Below, one piece after another: positions 1 through 9,052 of a stretch of DNA of 64,000 bases. The notes under the pieces were generated by a model, which worked only from the letters and a program-made list of their open reading frames with translations, had not been told where the DNA came from and did not search any database. Position 1 is the first letter of the stretch, and each line of letters opens with the position of its first letter. This DNA comes from Streptomyces sp. WMMC940 (GTDB taxonomy: Bacteria > Actinomycetota > Actinomycetes > Streptomycetales > Streptomycetaceae), in assembly GCF_027460265.1 (NCBI RefSeq), contig NZ_JAPZBC010000001.1:248001-312000 (forward strand). Reading direction: 5' to 3'. Both the position numbers and the translations under genes were made by a program.

Positions 1-72
1 CCGCAGGAACGTGGCAAGAAGATCTGGTTCGAGATCGGCGCCCACACGTCGCGTGAGTGCTGCCGTCCCTGA
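1..72 (+). CDS. possible 3' end of a truncated gene
   Basis: The first plus-strand frame is open from the window edge to a TGA at 70-72. It encodes 23 residues containing KKIWFEIGAHTSRE, which looks like a real protein tail rather than antisense noise. I do not recognise the family, and the piece is too short to be sure it is coding. If real, the gene faces the two-component pair that ends at position 214. Confidence 0.25.
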   Translation, partial: PQERGKKIWFEIGAHTSRECCRP

Positions 73-213
73 GGGCTGTGGGGTACGGCCACGTCCCTCG
101 CGGTCCCACGTCCGGGTGGTCGGGAGCCGACCGGGCCCGCCCCGAGTACCGGCGGGGTCGGCCCGACGGAAGCGCGTGCAGGCGACCGCACGACCGGTCG
201 GGAGGTGGTGCCG

Positions 214-1512
214 TCAGTCGCCCCCGGAACGCACGACCGGCTCGAGCGGAATCTCCACGACCACCGCGGTCCCGCTCGGATCACGCGGTTCCAGCCGGAA
301 GCGTCCCCCCACCGTCTCCACCCGGACACGCAGCGATGCGAGGCCGATATGGCCGCTGCGCACGCTCTCGTCCGGTGCCCGCGGCGGCAGCCCCCGCCCG
401 TCGTCGGCCACCAGCAGGCGCAGGAATCCCTCCCGGGCCTCCAGACGGACCTCCACCTCCCTCGCCTCCGCGTGCTTCACCACGTTGACGAGGAGTTCCC
501 GTGCCGCGGCAAACGCGATGGACTCGAAGGGGGAGGGCGGTACGGGGGTGCGGTGGACCCGGACGTCGAACCCGCCGCGCTGCGCGGCGCTCTCGGCGAG
601 GCTCTGCACCGCTTCGGACAGGCCCAGATGCTCGAGGACTGCCGGGTGCAGTTCCCTGACGACCGAGCGCATCCTGCGCGCCGCTTCCCCGAGTGCCCGG
701 TCGGCGCGTTCCAGCGCTTCCCGGCGGTCGGCCCCACGGGCCTCGTCCAGGTCCTGGCGTGCGGCGAGCACGTCCTGCAGGGCTTCGTCATGCAGCGCCT
801 CGGCCAGGTTGCGGCGCTCGCGCTCCTCGGCGTTCATCGCCTGCCCCAGCAGTTCGCGGCTCCGCTCCAGGAGCACCCCCACGCTGCTCACCCGGTCCCG
901 CTGGACCCGGGTGAGTGCGGTGCAGACGGCTCCGAGCAGCAGCAGGCTCAGGACGAGCAGGGCGGTCCGCCCCCATCCGGCACCCGTCCCGACTCCCTGT
1001 ACGGCGAGCAGGTACGCCAGGGCGGAGGCGCCGGTCATCGCGGCCGTCACCCATGGCGAAGTCTGAAAGGCGGCGAGTACGGGGATGAGGAAGAAGGCGT
1101 CGTCGACCAGGGGCCTGATCCCCGGTGGGGTGGCGAATCCCCCCGCCATCGCCAGCATGGCACCGAGGACGAGCAGATCGAACAGCAGAAGGCGCCAGGG
1201 CTGCGGCAGCGGACGGCTGCCACCCCAGGCCGCCCACGTCAGGACCACCGCCCACAGCGCGTAGCCCGCGACCAGCGCTCTGCATGCGCCCTCGTTCTCG
1301 AGTGGGGGGAACAGCACGAGTTGCACGACCAGCAGAGCGACGATCAGCAGGCGCACGAGACTCTGGGACCGTGCCGCGTCGAGATCCTGCGCGGCCTCCA
1401 CGGCCCGGGCCGTGGAGGCCGCGCGTTCGTGCGGCCGACGGGACGGGGCACCTGTCGGAACGCTCCGGTTCCCGTGGTCCGCCGAGGGGCCACGGTCACT
1501 CCAAGAGGCCAC
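214..1512 (-). CDS. two-component sensor histidine kinase, NarL/DesK type
   Basis: About 432 residues. The N-terminal half has roughly six hydrophobic segments, from the one beginning SLVRLLIVALL onward, so it is a membrane sensor without a large extracytoplasmic domain. It is followed by a HisKA_3 dimerisation domain with the phospho-acceptor His in EALHDEALQ, and a HATPase_c domain (N box ELLVNVVKH, G boxes DDGRGLP and GHIGLASL). It should autophosphorylate and pass phosphate to the response regulator just upstream on the same strand. The GTG at 1510-1512 is chosen because GAGGCG lies 8 nt upstream and because it overlaps the regulator stop by 17 bp, implying translational coupling. The signal sensed is not evident. 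Confidence 0.85.
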   Translation of the reverse strand: MASWSDRGPSADHGNRSVPTGAPSRRPHERAASTARAVEAAQDLDAARSQSLVRLLIVALLVVQLVLFPPLENEGACRALVAGYALWAVVLTWAAWGGSRPLPQPWRLLLFDLLVLGAMLAMAGGFATPPGIRPLVDDAFFLIPVLAAFQTSPWVTAAMTGASALAYLLAVQGVGTGAGWGRTALLVLSLLLLGAVCTALTRVQRDRVSSVGVLLERSRELLGQAMNAEERERRNLAEALHDEALQDVLAARQDLDEARGADRREALERADRALGEAARRMRSVVRELHPAVLEHLGLSEAVQSLAESAAQRGGFDVRVHRTPVPPSPFESIAFAAARELLVNVVKHAEAREVEVRLEAREGFLRLLVADDGRGLPPRAPDESVRSGHIGLASLRVRVETVGGRFRLEPRDPSGTAVVVEIPLEPVVRSGGD

Positions 1513-2149
1513 GTCGCATCGCCTCGGCCACCGCGGCGGCCCTGTCACCGACGTCCAGCTTCTCGTAGAGCCGTTGGGTGTGGGTCTTGACGGTGCTGGG
1601 GGCCAGGAACAGTTCCTCGGCGATCTGGGGGACACTCTTGCCCTCGGCGAAGCCCTGCAGCACCTGCTGCTCGCGCTCGCTGAGGAGCACCCGGTCCTCG
1701 CCGGCGGCGGCCCGGAGCCGGACCTGCTCCATCAGGCCACTGGTGAGGTCCGGCGGAAGCGCCGTCCCACCCCTGGCGACCTTCAGCACGGCGTCGACGA
1801 TCTCGCGTCGCGTGGCGTCCTTGGCGAGATAGCCCGCGGCGCCCTCCTCGACGGCCCGGAACACCACGGAGTCCTCCGTGTAGGCGGAGAGGACGATCAC
1901 GCGCACCGGCAGGGCGTCCCGTGCAACGGCATGGACGACGGCGAGGCCGTCCAACTTCGGCAGCTTGTAGTCCACGAGCGCGACGTCGGGCTGGTGGGCC
2001 CGGATCTGTTCCAGGGCCTGAGCACCGTCCCCGGCCTCGGCCACGACCTCGATCGTTCCGCTCTGTCCGAGCGCGCGGATGATTCCCTCGCGGTATATCG
2101 GGTGGTCGTCGGCGACGACGACACGTACGCGGGTCTCGTGTGTACGCAT
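1496..2149 (-). CDS. LuxR/NarL-family response regulator
   Basis: 217 residues. The receiver domain starts at VVVADDHPIYREG and carries the phospho-acceptor Asp in LVDYKLPKLDG, with the conserved Thr/Ser and Lys positions in VIVLSAY and GYLAKDA. A GerE/LuxR helix-turn-helix occupies the C-terminus (LSEREQQVLQGFAEG, STVKTHTQRLYEKL). The ATG at 2147-2149 begins right before the receiver fold; frames further upstream are not conserved-looking. It is the first gene of a two-gene operon with the kinase and is probably a DNA-binding transcription regulator activated by it. Confidence 0.9.
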   Translation of the reverse strand: MRTHETRVRVVVADDHPIYREGIIRALGQSGTIEVVAEAGDGAQALEQIRAHQPDVALVDYKLPKLDGLAVVHAVARDALPVRVIVLSAYTEDSVVFRAVEEGAAGYLAKDATRREIVDAVLKVARGGTALPPDLTSGLMEQVRLRAAAGEDRVLLSEREQQVLQGFAEGKSVPQIAEELFLAPSTVKTHTQRLYEKLDVGDRAAAVAEAMRRGLLE

Positions 2150-2487
2150 GCGGCACACCGTCCTGTCCGCCCGTGGCCCGCTCGGAATCACGGGCCTGAG
2201 CTCATTGTCCTGCCGCCCCCGGACCGTGGTCCACACCGGGCTGCGGTCGCCCCGGCCCTCCCGGCCGCCGACCGGCCGACCCGTCGTCGACGTGGGGATA
2301 CGGGGCGGCAGCGGAGGCAGGTGCTCCTGGCCGCTGCCGGTCACCGGGAGTGACCCCGGCGCTTTCCCCACCCGGTATCCGGGTCCTCACCGCCGTGGTT
2401 CGGCGAGTGCCGCCGCGTCCTCCCGTCGGCTTCGCCGGTGACGACCGCGACCGCAGCCCACATCCCCGCCGCCACCGGGCCGGGACA

Positions 2488-2865
2488 TCAACCCCAATCG
2501 GTCACGGGACGGTACTCGGCCCAGGTCTTCGGGGTCTTCGACACGCGCACGGCGCTGAGTTCGGGGATGCGTGGCGACCACGTCTCGTGAACCCACATCG
2601 CTATCTGTTCCGCGGACGGGTTCCGGCCCGGGACGCAGTCGTTCAGATGGCGATGGTCCAGGGCCGAGTCGATCCAGTCCTTGAACTCGGCCAAGTCCCG
2701 GTAGTCGCGTACGAATCCGGCATCCGTCAGCTCATCCGGAGCCGACGACAGTTCGATGACGAGGACGTAGTCGTGTCCGTGCATCCGGGCACACGGATGT
2801 CCCTCCGGCAGCCGGTCGAGCTGATGGCTCGCGGAGAAGTGGAATTCCTTGGATATGGTCAGCAC
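2488..2865 (-). CDS. queD: 6-carboxytetrahydropterin synthase-like QueD/PTPS-family enzyme
   Basis: 125 residues, the normal length of a T-fold QueD/PTPS subunit. Zinc ligands are visible as FSASHQL (first His) and MHGHDY (two His). The CxxxHGH arrangement HPCARMHGH is the one used by QueD to convert dihydroneopterin triphosphate to 6-carboxytetrahydropterin, a step toward queuosine and other 7-deazapurines. DHRHLND and the downstream acidic residues are also typical. The GTG start has a GGAG about 10 nt upstream. It lies 54 bp downstream of the MFS gene on the same strand, with a broken folE2 further upstream, suggesting a former GTP-to-deazapurine/pterin operon. Confidence 0.85.
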   Translation of the reverse strand: MLTISKEFHFSASHQLDRLPEGHPCARMHGHDYVLVIELSSAPDELTDAGFVRDYRDLAEFKDWIDSALDHRHLNDCVPGRNPSAEQIAMWVHETWSPRIPELSAVRVSKTPKTWAEYRPVTDWG

Positions 2866-2919
2866 GGTGTGAACTCCTGCCTGGTACTTGGCGGATCATG
2901 GTTCGGGAGCGAAGTACTC

Positions 2920-4431
2920 CTACGCCGCTCCGCTCCTCGGGGTCGGGGCCGATCCCTTCAGCGCGCGCCGACGGCGGACGAAGACCGCGAGAAGGAAGAG
3001 TGCGGTTGCGAGGACGGCCAGACCGAGCGCCGTGAACGTCGTCCGGTAACCCTCGTGCAGGGCCTGGGCCTCGGAGGCGAGAGGGTCGGCCCGGGCGGTC
3101 CTGGAAGCGGCCAGGCCGGTCAGCAGCGCAAGGCCGAACACGCCTCCGATCATTCTGGCGGTGGTCACCAGGCCGCTGGCCGGCCCCGAGTCCTGATGCG
3201 GTACGCCCGCCGTGGCAGCCTGTGTGAGCTGCACGAACGCGATACCCAGCCCGGCGCCGATCAGGAGTGACGGCGCCATGGCCTCCTGGAGGAAAGTCCC
3301 CTCCCCCGGCACTCCTCCGAGCCACAACAGCCCCGCGGCCAGCGCGGCCAGTCCCGTGCCCAGGGCCGTACGCGGACCAGCGCGTCGCGCGAGCCGGGGC
3401 GCCAGCGTGCAACCCAGGACGGCGGCCACCGAGAGGGGGATCTGCCACAGAGCGGCGGCCCGGGGGCCGTCGCCGAGGATCTGCTGCTGGTACAGGGAGA
3501 GGAAGAAGAACATTCCCGTGATCACCATTCCCAGGACGGTCATGGCGATGTTGGCGGGACCCACGAGTCCTGTGGAGAACACGCGGAAGGGCAGCAGCGG
3601 ACGGTCCCTGCGCTTCTCGGAAGCGGCGAACGTCGTGAGCAGTACGGTGCCGACGCCCAGGGGCACCAGTACGGCGGGGCGAGTCCAGCCGGAGCGTCCG
3701 GCCTCGGTCATCCCGTAGGCGAGGGCGAGCAGCCCGACCAGCATCAGGGCGGCTGCCCTCAGATCGCGGCGGGACGGCCTGCGGCCGTTCCCGGCGTCGG
3801 CCGGTACACCCACCGCACATGCCAGGGCGAGGAGCAGAGCGAGGGCGGACGTCGCGCAGAAGATGCCCCGCCAGCCCACGGCCTCGGTGAGCAGCCCGCC
3901 CAGCAGCACTCCCGTCGCGCCGCCGAGCGCGGCACCCGCCCCCAGGATTCCGAGGGCCTGGTTCCTGCGAGGCGCGGGGACGAGGGCCATGAGGAGGCAG
4001 AGCACCGCGGGCTCCGCCAGAGCGACCCCGGCTCCCTGCAGCGCCCGCGCCGTGATCAGCGTTCCCGCAGCGCCCGCCAGGCCGGCCATGGCGGACGAGG
4101 CGCAGAGCACGGCCAGCCCGGTCAGGAGAAGCCTGCGCCGGCCGGTGATGTCCATGGCCGCTCCGGCGGGGAGGAGCAGGGCGGCGATGGCCAGCACGTA
4201 CACGGTGACGAACCAGGACAGGTCCACGGGCAGCAGGTCCATGGCCTCGCCGATGGCCGGGAGGACGATGTTGATGTTCGACGCACTGAACATCAACAGG
4301 AACTGCGCGGCGGTCAGTATCGCCAGCGGCGACGGCAGCGACTTCGGCCCGGACGACGGCGCCCGTCCTCGCCCGGGCCTACGGGCGGGTGGGGCCGTGG
4401 GCACGGGGAAGGAGCGGGTGGGCCGATCCAT
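2920..4431 (-). CDS. MFS drug-efflux-type transporter (DHA2-like)
   Basis: 503 residues with about 14 predicted hydrophobic segments, as in the DHA2 (EmrB/QacA) group. The family signature after TM2 is present (AAMDITGRRRLLLTG), as is a motif-C-like stretch (LGILGAGAALGGATGVLLGG). The ATG at 4429-4431 has a strong GAGGAG ribosome site 7 nt upstream, so the longer upstream frame is rejected. The proton-coupled exporter may export a small pterin-like or deazapurine metabolite given its position between the folE2 remnant and queD, but substrate assignment is inference only. Confidence 0.9.
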   Translation of the reverse strand: MDRPTRSFPVPTAPPARRPGRGRAPSSGPKSLPSPLAILTAAQFLLMFSASNINIVLPAIGEAMDLLPVDLSWFVTVYVLAIAALLLPAGAAMDITGRRRLLLTGLAVLCASSAMAGLAGAAGTLITARALQGAGVALAEPAVLCLLMALVPAPRRNQALGILGAGAALGGATGVLLGGLLTEAVGWRGIFCATSALALLLALACAVGVPADAGNGRRPSRRDLRAAALMLVGLLALAYGMTEAGRSGWTRPAVLVPLGVGTVLLTTFAASEKRRDRPLLPFRVFSTGLVGPANIAMTVLGMVITGMFFFLSLYQQQILGDGPRAAALWQIPLSVAAVLGCTLAPRLARRAGPRTALGTGLAALAAGLLWLGGVPGEGTFLQEAMAPSLLIGAGLGIAFVQLTQAATAGVPHQDSGPASGLVTTARMIGGVFGLALLTGLAASRTARADPLASEAQALHEGYRTTFTALGLAVLATALFLLAVFVRRRRALKGSAPTPRSGAA

Positions 4432-4608
4432 CTGATATCTCCTCGGATTCCGGTACGTGTCGGGGAGCCTCCGGTCGGGACACCGGCTCCATCGGCAGGG
4501 GCCGTCGGGGTCCGGCACCTCGTCCCGATCGGCCGGCACACACCCGGGACGTCCGGACCACTGCGCGGCCGCCGGGCGGTCGGACCGAGCGACGGAAGCC
4601 GGTGTGTG

Positions 4609-4850
4609 TCAGCCGTTCACCACGGCGAGGGCGTCGTGGCTGTGGATGCTCTCCAGGTTCCTCACCGTGACCCGGTGGGCGAGGTCGCGGCTGCGGCAGG
4701 CGGCGGACACCTCTCGGGCCATGTCCTCGACGAAGACCGGGGGTCGTAGGCCTGCATCGTCAGCACGCGCTCGTCGGGGCGCTTCACCAGCGGGACGACG
4801 GGCGCCGAGGAGCAGGCGGTGGCGAGGCCGACGAGCTCGCGTGTCCCTTC
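4609..4850 (-). pseudogene. folE2: 3' remnant of folE2 (GTP cyclohydrolase IB), frameshifted
   Basis: Reading the minus strand, one frame gives RELVGLATACSSAPVVPLV then KRPDERVLTMQAYD. After a run of five G (plus strand 4739-4743) the reading continues in another frame as VFVEDMAREV and ends VRNLESIHSHDALAVVNG. Joined, this matches the C-terminal third of type IB GTP cyclohydrolases as I know them (VxxLLKRPDE, FVEDMxR, ESIHxHxA). The frameshift is a net one-base loss in the C/G homopolymer. The first two thirds of the enzyme are absent: nothing similar is seen upstream to about 5.2 kb. It points the same way as the MFS gene and queD. A sequencing error could explain the frameshift but not the missing N-terminus. 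Confidence 0.75.
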
Positions 4851-5230
4851 GTGGGGTCTGGGCGAGGTGCCGGAACCGGACTGCCGTTCCCCCTCATGCC
4901 CAGAGGCTTTGGGTGGGTGCCACTCCAGGCTCACGCTCGGCGCCCGTCCGGCATACCGTCGATCGGCCGCCCCGCCGCCGGAGACGGCCTTCCCCCGGCC
5001 GGAGGACACCGGAGCCGCAGGAGCAGGACTCCCACCGGTCCGGGTGGGCCACGGACAGTCCGCGACGGCAGGTCCCGGCGTCACCCCCGCGACCGAGGCC
5101 GGCGGGGCGGGAGGCGACGGCGGACGCACAGCCCTGTACATCACACCCTGGAAGTGCTGTCATGCACGCGACACGACCGTGGCACACCGATGCCCCGCTC
5201 GACGTGCACCCGGACCCGAGGAGGACGGAC

Positions 5231-5872
5231 ATGATCCGGAGATCAGCACACTTACGCCTGCCGATGGCAGGGGCTGCGGCTCTGGCGCTCACGTGCCTGG
5301 CCATGAGCCCCGCATCGGCCGCCGGCACCTCCCTCGACATGGCCTGCCAGGCCAGCCCGCCGATCGGCTCCGCACAGACGTTCGACCTCTCCGCCGGTGT
5401 CGACGCCAGCGCGCCGGACACCGTCGCGCCCGGCGGTTCCCTCTCCGTCACGCTGGCCCCCGAACAGATGACCGTCCCCGGCTCGGTGAGCGGCTACACG
5501 GTCAAATCGATCAAGAACATCACTCTCAAGGCCCCTGTCCCGACCAATGCGACACTGACCGGCACCCGCCTCACCGGCGGTTCCGGAATCGGTTCGGGAA
5601 CCCCCACCGTCAGCGTCAGCGGCGGGGAGGTCATCATGTCGGTGCCCGGACCGATCGGCGGTGGGCGATCCTTCACCCTGCCGGCGCTGACCATGGACCT
5701 GACGGCCGGAACATCCGGCGGTGCCATCGAGACACGACTCGCCGGCTCCAGCTACAGCAGTCCCGGTCTCACGTTCACCGCCGGCGTCCCGATCCTCTTC
5801 GTCACCGTCAGCGTGCCGACGTCCTGCTATCCCTCTCCCAACCCGGTGCTCACCTCCACGACCATCGGCTGA
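5231..5872 (+). CDS. secreted actinobacterial protein of unknown function
   Basis: 213 residues. A Sec signal peptide (MIRRSAHLRL, hydrophobic core with AAALALTCL, cleavage after ASAAG) precedes a Ser/Thr/Val/Pro-rich body with only two cysteines, MACQAS near the start and TSCYPS near the end, likely disulphide-bonded. Alternating Val/Thr patterns suggest an all-beta sandwich. The ATG at 5231 follows GAGGAGGAC at a good distance. I do not recognise a catalytic motif. It resembles the many uncharacterised Streptomyces exported beta-proteins. It stands alone between the folE2 remnant and the iron-regulated block. Confidence 0.75.
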   Translation: MIRRSAHLRLPMAGAAALALTCLAMSPASAAGTSLDMACQASPPIGSAQTFDLSAGVDASAPDTVAPGGSLSVTLAPEQMTVPGSVSGYTVKSIKNITLKAPVPTNATLTGTRLTGGSGIGSGTPTVSVSGGEVIMSVPGPIGGGRSFTLPALTMDLTAGTSGGAIETRLAGSSYSSPGLTFTAGVPILFVTVSVPTSCYPSPNPVLTSTTIG

Positions 5873-5961
5873 CCCGGCAGGCCAACGGGAGGCCGAGAGG
5901 GTGCCACGGGCCCGGCGGTCACTCCGTGGCTGCTGGCTCCTGGCTCCTGGCCCCTGGCAGG

Positions 5962-6249
5962 TCAAGCGGCGAGGGGGGGGCCGTTCAGCGGGCCGAGGAC
6001 CGGCCGTGCCATCGGCGACCCCGGCGCGGGCGGCGGCGACCTTGCCGGCGCCGACCGCACCGGGGGCTGGTCTGCGACGAACCTCTCCACCTCGGCATGG
6101 CCCCGCCGGTGGAACGCCTCGCCCAGGACCACGGTCTCGCTCTGAACGACGGCTGCGTCACCGTCCGACTGGACCGGGCGGTCCGCGCACGGCACGGCGT
6201 CGGCGGGCTCGAACGACACATCCCCCGGTGTCCCCTCGTGACGCGCCAC
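5962..6249 (-). CDS. doubtful small ORF downstream of the acyltransferase fusion gene
   Basis: The 5873-6294 interval has no confident gene. One minus-strand frame of 95 codons contains a stretch that looks protein-like (VQSETVVLGEAFHRRGHAEV) but ends in a low-complexity Pro/Ala/Arg tail. It begins 45 bp past the stop of the large fusion gene, so it could be a last operon member or a decayed fragment. No family is recognised. Confidence 0.2.
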   Translation of the reverse strand: MARHEGTPGDVSFEPADAVPCADRPVQSDGDAAVVQSETVVLGEAFHRRGHAEVERFVADQPPVRSAPARSPPPAPGSPMARPVLGPLNGPPLAA

Positions 6250-6294
6250 CGCGGTGGCGATGCAGGACCGGACGGCGCCTGTCGCCGGAGGGCG

Positions 6295-8865
6295 TCAGGT
6301 GGTCTTCCGGCGGGAGCCGGGGAGTCCCGGCCACACGGGAGTGAGCCGGGACAGCGGCGGCAGCTTCCGCATCAGGTGTTCCGTCCCCTTGGCGTAGCCG
6401 ATACCGAAGAGGAGGGCGGCGACGAGCGACAGGGGCTCGGAGACGTCGTCGAGGATCGGATAGATCTGCCAGTGCGTCAGATAGATGGAGAGCGAACTGG
6501 CGGCGAGGAGTCCCGCCACCTGGTTGACACGAGGGTTGCTCGGCAGAGTGGGGAACCACACCAGCAGGACGAAGCCGAAGACGACGAACGCCTCGCGCCA
6601 GGGCTCGCCCGGGAAGAAGCCGGGGACCGTGGTGAGCGCGGCGAGGGTGACGAGCAGCCGATGGGGCGTCGCGCGGGCTTTCGCGGCCGCCCATCCGAGG
6701 GCGAACAACCAGAAGACGGTGACCGCGTCGGTGATCTGGGAACGGTCGGGGAGGCCGACCAGTTCGTAGCGGGTGAGCAGGCCGATCGCGACGAGGGCGA
6801 GGGGCAGCCCGTACGGGAAGCGTCGCTCCGCCCGGTCGACGGCGGGCAGGGCCAGCAGCGCGAGGGTCGCCAGCAGGATGTAGACGAGTGCTTCGACGAA
6901 CCACAGGTGGATGCCCGGTCCCATGTCCTGCGGGAAGAGCGCGTTGTGCAGCAACAGGACGTTGCTCAGGTCGTAGTCTGCGCCGATCAGCAGCGCGAAG
7001 GCGGTCCAGGCCATGCACGGCAGCGCGATGCGCGCGATGCTCCGCCTCGTACGGCGGACGCGTTCGCGACGCTCTGCGGAGGTGAGCAGGAAACGGGCGA
7101 AGTTGAACCCGGCCACCGCGAGCAGCAGATGCGCGCCACCCCGGATCTCGAAGAGCCGGATGTGCGAGCCGACGATGCACACGATCGCCACCGCGCGCAG
7201 AGCGACGCTGGTCTCCAGGGCCCGGATTCGTGAGGGTGGCTTGGGTTCGGGTGAGCGGAGGGCGCGTATCGGTGTGGTGTGCCAGCTCGCCGGCAGATGG
7301 CCGAGGCACTGCTCGAGGCGGAGCGACATCTCGACGTACGACAGGGAGTCGCCGCCGAGCCCGACGAAGGTGCTGTCCGGCGTCACGTCCGGACGGTCCA
7401 GGATCCTTGCGTACAGGGCACACAGGTCCTCGCCGTCCGCCTCGTCGACCAGGGTCCGGTCGGCCGTCCGGTCGAGGGAACGGACGGCCTCGTAGTCGGG
7501 TTTCCCCGAGGGCAGGCGAGGGAGGTCCGGCAGCGGGTGGACACGGACCGCGCGGGCGGGAAGCCCGCATTCGTCCACCACGCGTCTTCGGATCCGCCGC
7601 ACGTCCCACTCGGGCCTGACGACGACGGCGAGCACCAGCCGGTCGTCGTCGCCCGCGCAGAGCGCGCTCAACCCGTGCCGTTCGAGCATCGCCTCGACCT
7701 GCTGGGGGTCGATCCGCAGGCCGAGGATCTTCAGGAACCGACTGCGCCGGCCGACGATTTCGTACAGGCCCTCCTCGGTGCGCCGTGCCAGGTCGCCGGT
7801 GCGCAGGGTGTCCACGGTGCGGCCGAGGGCGAGGTCGTCCGGGGTGGACGCGTAGCCCAGCATGACGTTCGGCCCGTCGTAGACGAGTTCCCCGACACCT
7901 TCTTCGGCTGCCTCCTCGACGGGTTCCAGGGAGAAGGAGCCCCCGGGGACCGGCACGCCGATGGCTTCCGGATGTGCGGCGGCGAGCTCCGGCGGCAGGT
8001 AGGCCATGCGGGCGGTCGCCTCGGTCTGGCCGTACATGACGACGAGGTCCCAGCCGCGCCGCTGCCCCAGCCCGGCGTAGTGGGCGACCCGTTCGGGGGC
8101 GAGACGGCCGCCGGCCTGCGTGACGTACCGCAGATGCGGCAGGTCCATACCGGCGAAGCCGATCCGGTCCAGCAGGTCGAAGGTGTACGGGACGCCCGCG
8201 AAGGTCGTGCCACGGGCGGCGCGGAACAGGTCCCAGAAGCAGGTGTCCGCGACCGAGAGTTCGGTGAGGACGAGCCCGGCGCCGCGCAAGAGGTGGCTGT
8301 GCACGACGGACAGGCCGTAGCAGTAGTGCATCGGCAGGGTCGTGGCGGCCCGGTCGGTGTCGCGGATCTGGAGGTAGGTGGCGATCGACTCGGCGTTCGC
8401 CTGGAGGTTCTCGTACGAGAGGCGGACGAGTTTCGGCGATCCGGTCGAGCCGGACGTACTGAGCAGCATGGCCAGGTCCGGGTGCAGCACATGGGCGGAG
8501 CCGGTCCGCCGCTCCTCGATCCGCCACCCGGCGGGGTCCGGACGGACCACGACGTCGGGGTCGTAGGCGACGGTCAGCGCCTCCACGGCTTCCGGATGGT
8601 CCCCGGGCACGAGGAGCACGGGATGTCCCGCCGCCAAGGCGGCGAGGAGCACGACGAGCGCTTCGACGGTGTTGGCCCCGGGCAGCAGCACGAGCCGCCG
8701 CCCGGTTCCGAGGCGCAGCGCGGTGTCCGCCACTCGCACGGCCAGCTGACCGTAGGAGATCTCACCGTTCGAGGTGATGAGGGCGGTCCTGTCGCCGTGG
8801 GCCGCGAGGCCGCGGGCGAGGGGAAGCGTCTTGCCGCTGATGAGCGGTGCTGGGTGGAGCGTCAC
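6295..8865 (-). CDS. adenylation-carrier-acyltransferase-3 fusion protein
   Basis: 856 residues in three parts. Residues about 1-480 are an ANL adenylation domain (STSGSTGSPK P-loop, MYGQTEA, RTGDLARR, and the C-terminal Lys in PSGKPDYEA). About 490-560 is a carrier domain with phosphopantetheine Ser in LGGDSLSYVE. About 575-850 is an OafA-like acyltransferase-3 membrane domain of about ten hydrophobic segments, keeping the early catalytic-type His in CIVGSHIRLF. One polypeptide could therefore activate an acid, load it on its own carrier and hand it to a membrane acyl acceptor, a layout functionally like DltA-DltC-DltB. The GTG start sits about 7 nt after a TACGAT -10, so the mRNA is probably leaderless. 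An iron box overlaps that promoter, so expression is probably iron-repressed. The acyl substrate is unknown. Confidence 0.85.
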   Translation of the reverse strand: MTLHPAPLISGKTLPLARGLAAHGDRTALITSNGEISYGQLAVRVADTALRLGTGRRLVLLPGANTVEALVVLLAALAAGHPVLLVPGDHPEAVEALTVAYDPDVVVRPDPAGWRIEERRTGSAHVLHPDLAMLLSTSGSTGSPKLVRLSYENLQANAESIATYLQIRDTDRAATTLPMHYCYGLSVVHSHLLRGAGLVLTELSVADTCFWDLFRAARGTTFAGVPYTFDLLDRIGFAGMDLPHLRYVTQAGGRLAPERVAHYAGLGQRRGWDLVVMYGQTEATARMAYLPPELAAAHPEAIGVPVPGGSFSLEPVEEAAEEGVGELVYDGPNVMLGYASTPDDLALGRTVDTLRTGDLARRTEEGLYEIVGRRSRFLKILGLRIDPQQVEAMLERHGLSALCAGDDDRLVLAVVVRPEWDVRRIRRRVVDECGLPARAVRVHPLPDLPRLPSGKPDYEAVRSLDRTADRTLVDEADGEDLCALYARILDRPDVTPDSTFVGLGGDSLSYVEMSLRLEQCLGHLPASWHTTPIRALRSPEPKPPSRIRALETSVALRAVAIVCIVGSHIRLFEIRGGAHLLLAVAGFNFARFLLTSAERRERVRRTRRSIARIALPCMAWTAFALLIGADYDLSNVLLLHNALFPQDMGPGIHLWFVEALVYILLATLALLALPAVDRAERRFPYGLPLALVAIGLLTRYELVGLPDRSQITDAVTVFWLFALGWAAAKARATPHRLLVTLAALTTVPGFFPGEPWREAFVVFGFVLLVWFPTLPSNPRVNQVAGLLAASSLSIYLTHWQIYPILDDVSEPLSLVAALLFGIGYAKGTEHLMRKLPPLSRLTPVWPGLPGSRRKTT

Positions 8866-8871
8866 GGGCGC

Positions 8872-8899
8872 ATCGTAGGTAAGGCTCTCCTTATCGGGA
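8872..8899 (-). promoter_or_regulatory. iron-box promoter of the fusion gene
   Basis: Plus-strand 8876-8893 reads TAGGTAAGGCTCTCCTTA, a good but imperfect match to the DtxR/IdeR/DmdR consensus (TTAGGTTAGGCTAACCTAA). On the minus strand a -10 TACGAT (8872-8877) follows a weak -35 TTCCCG (8894-8899) with a 17-bp spacer occupied by the box. The predicted start point coincides with the GTG codon at 8865. Repression by Fe2+-bound DmdR is the expected behaviour. Confidence 0.65.
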
Positions 8900-9052
8900 A
8901 GGGGGTCTACTCGCGGGGAGCGCGACGGCGGTGCCCCGCTGCCGGCTCAACAGGCATAGGAGGCAGGTGAGTTGGGCGCGAGGAAGCACGGCGGGGAAAT
9001 GGCGTACCCTGCTCGGCGGGCTCATCTGCGACCAAGCCGTTATACAGCGCAC

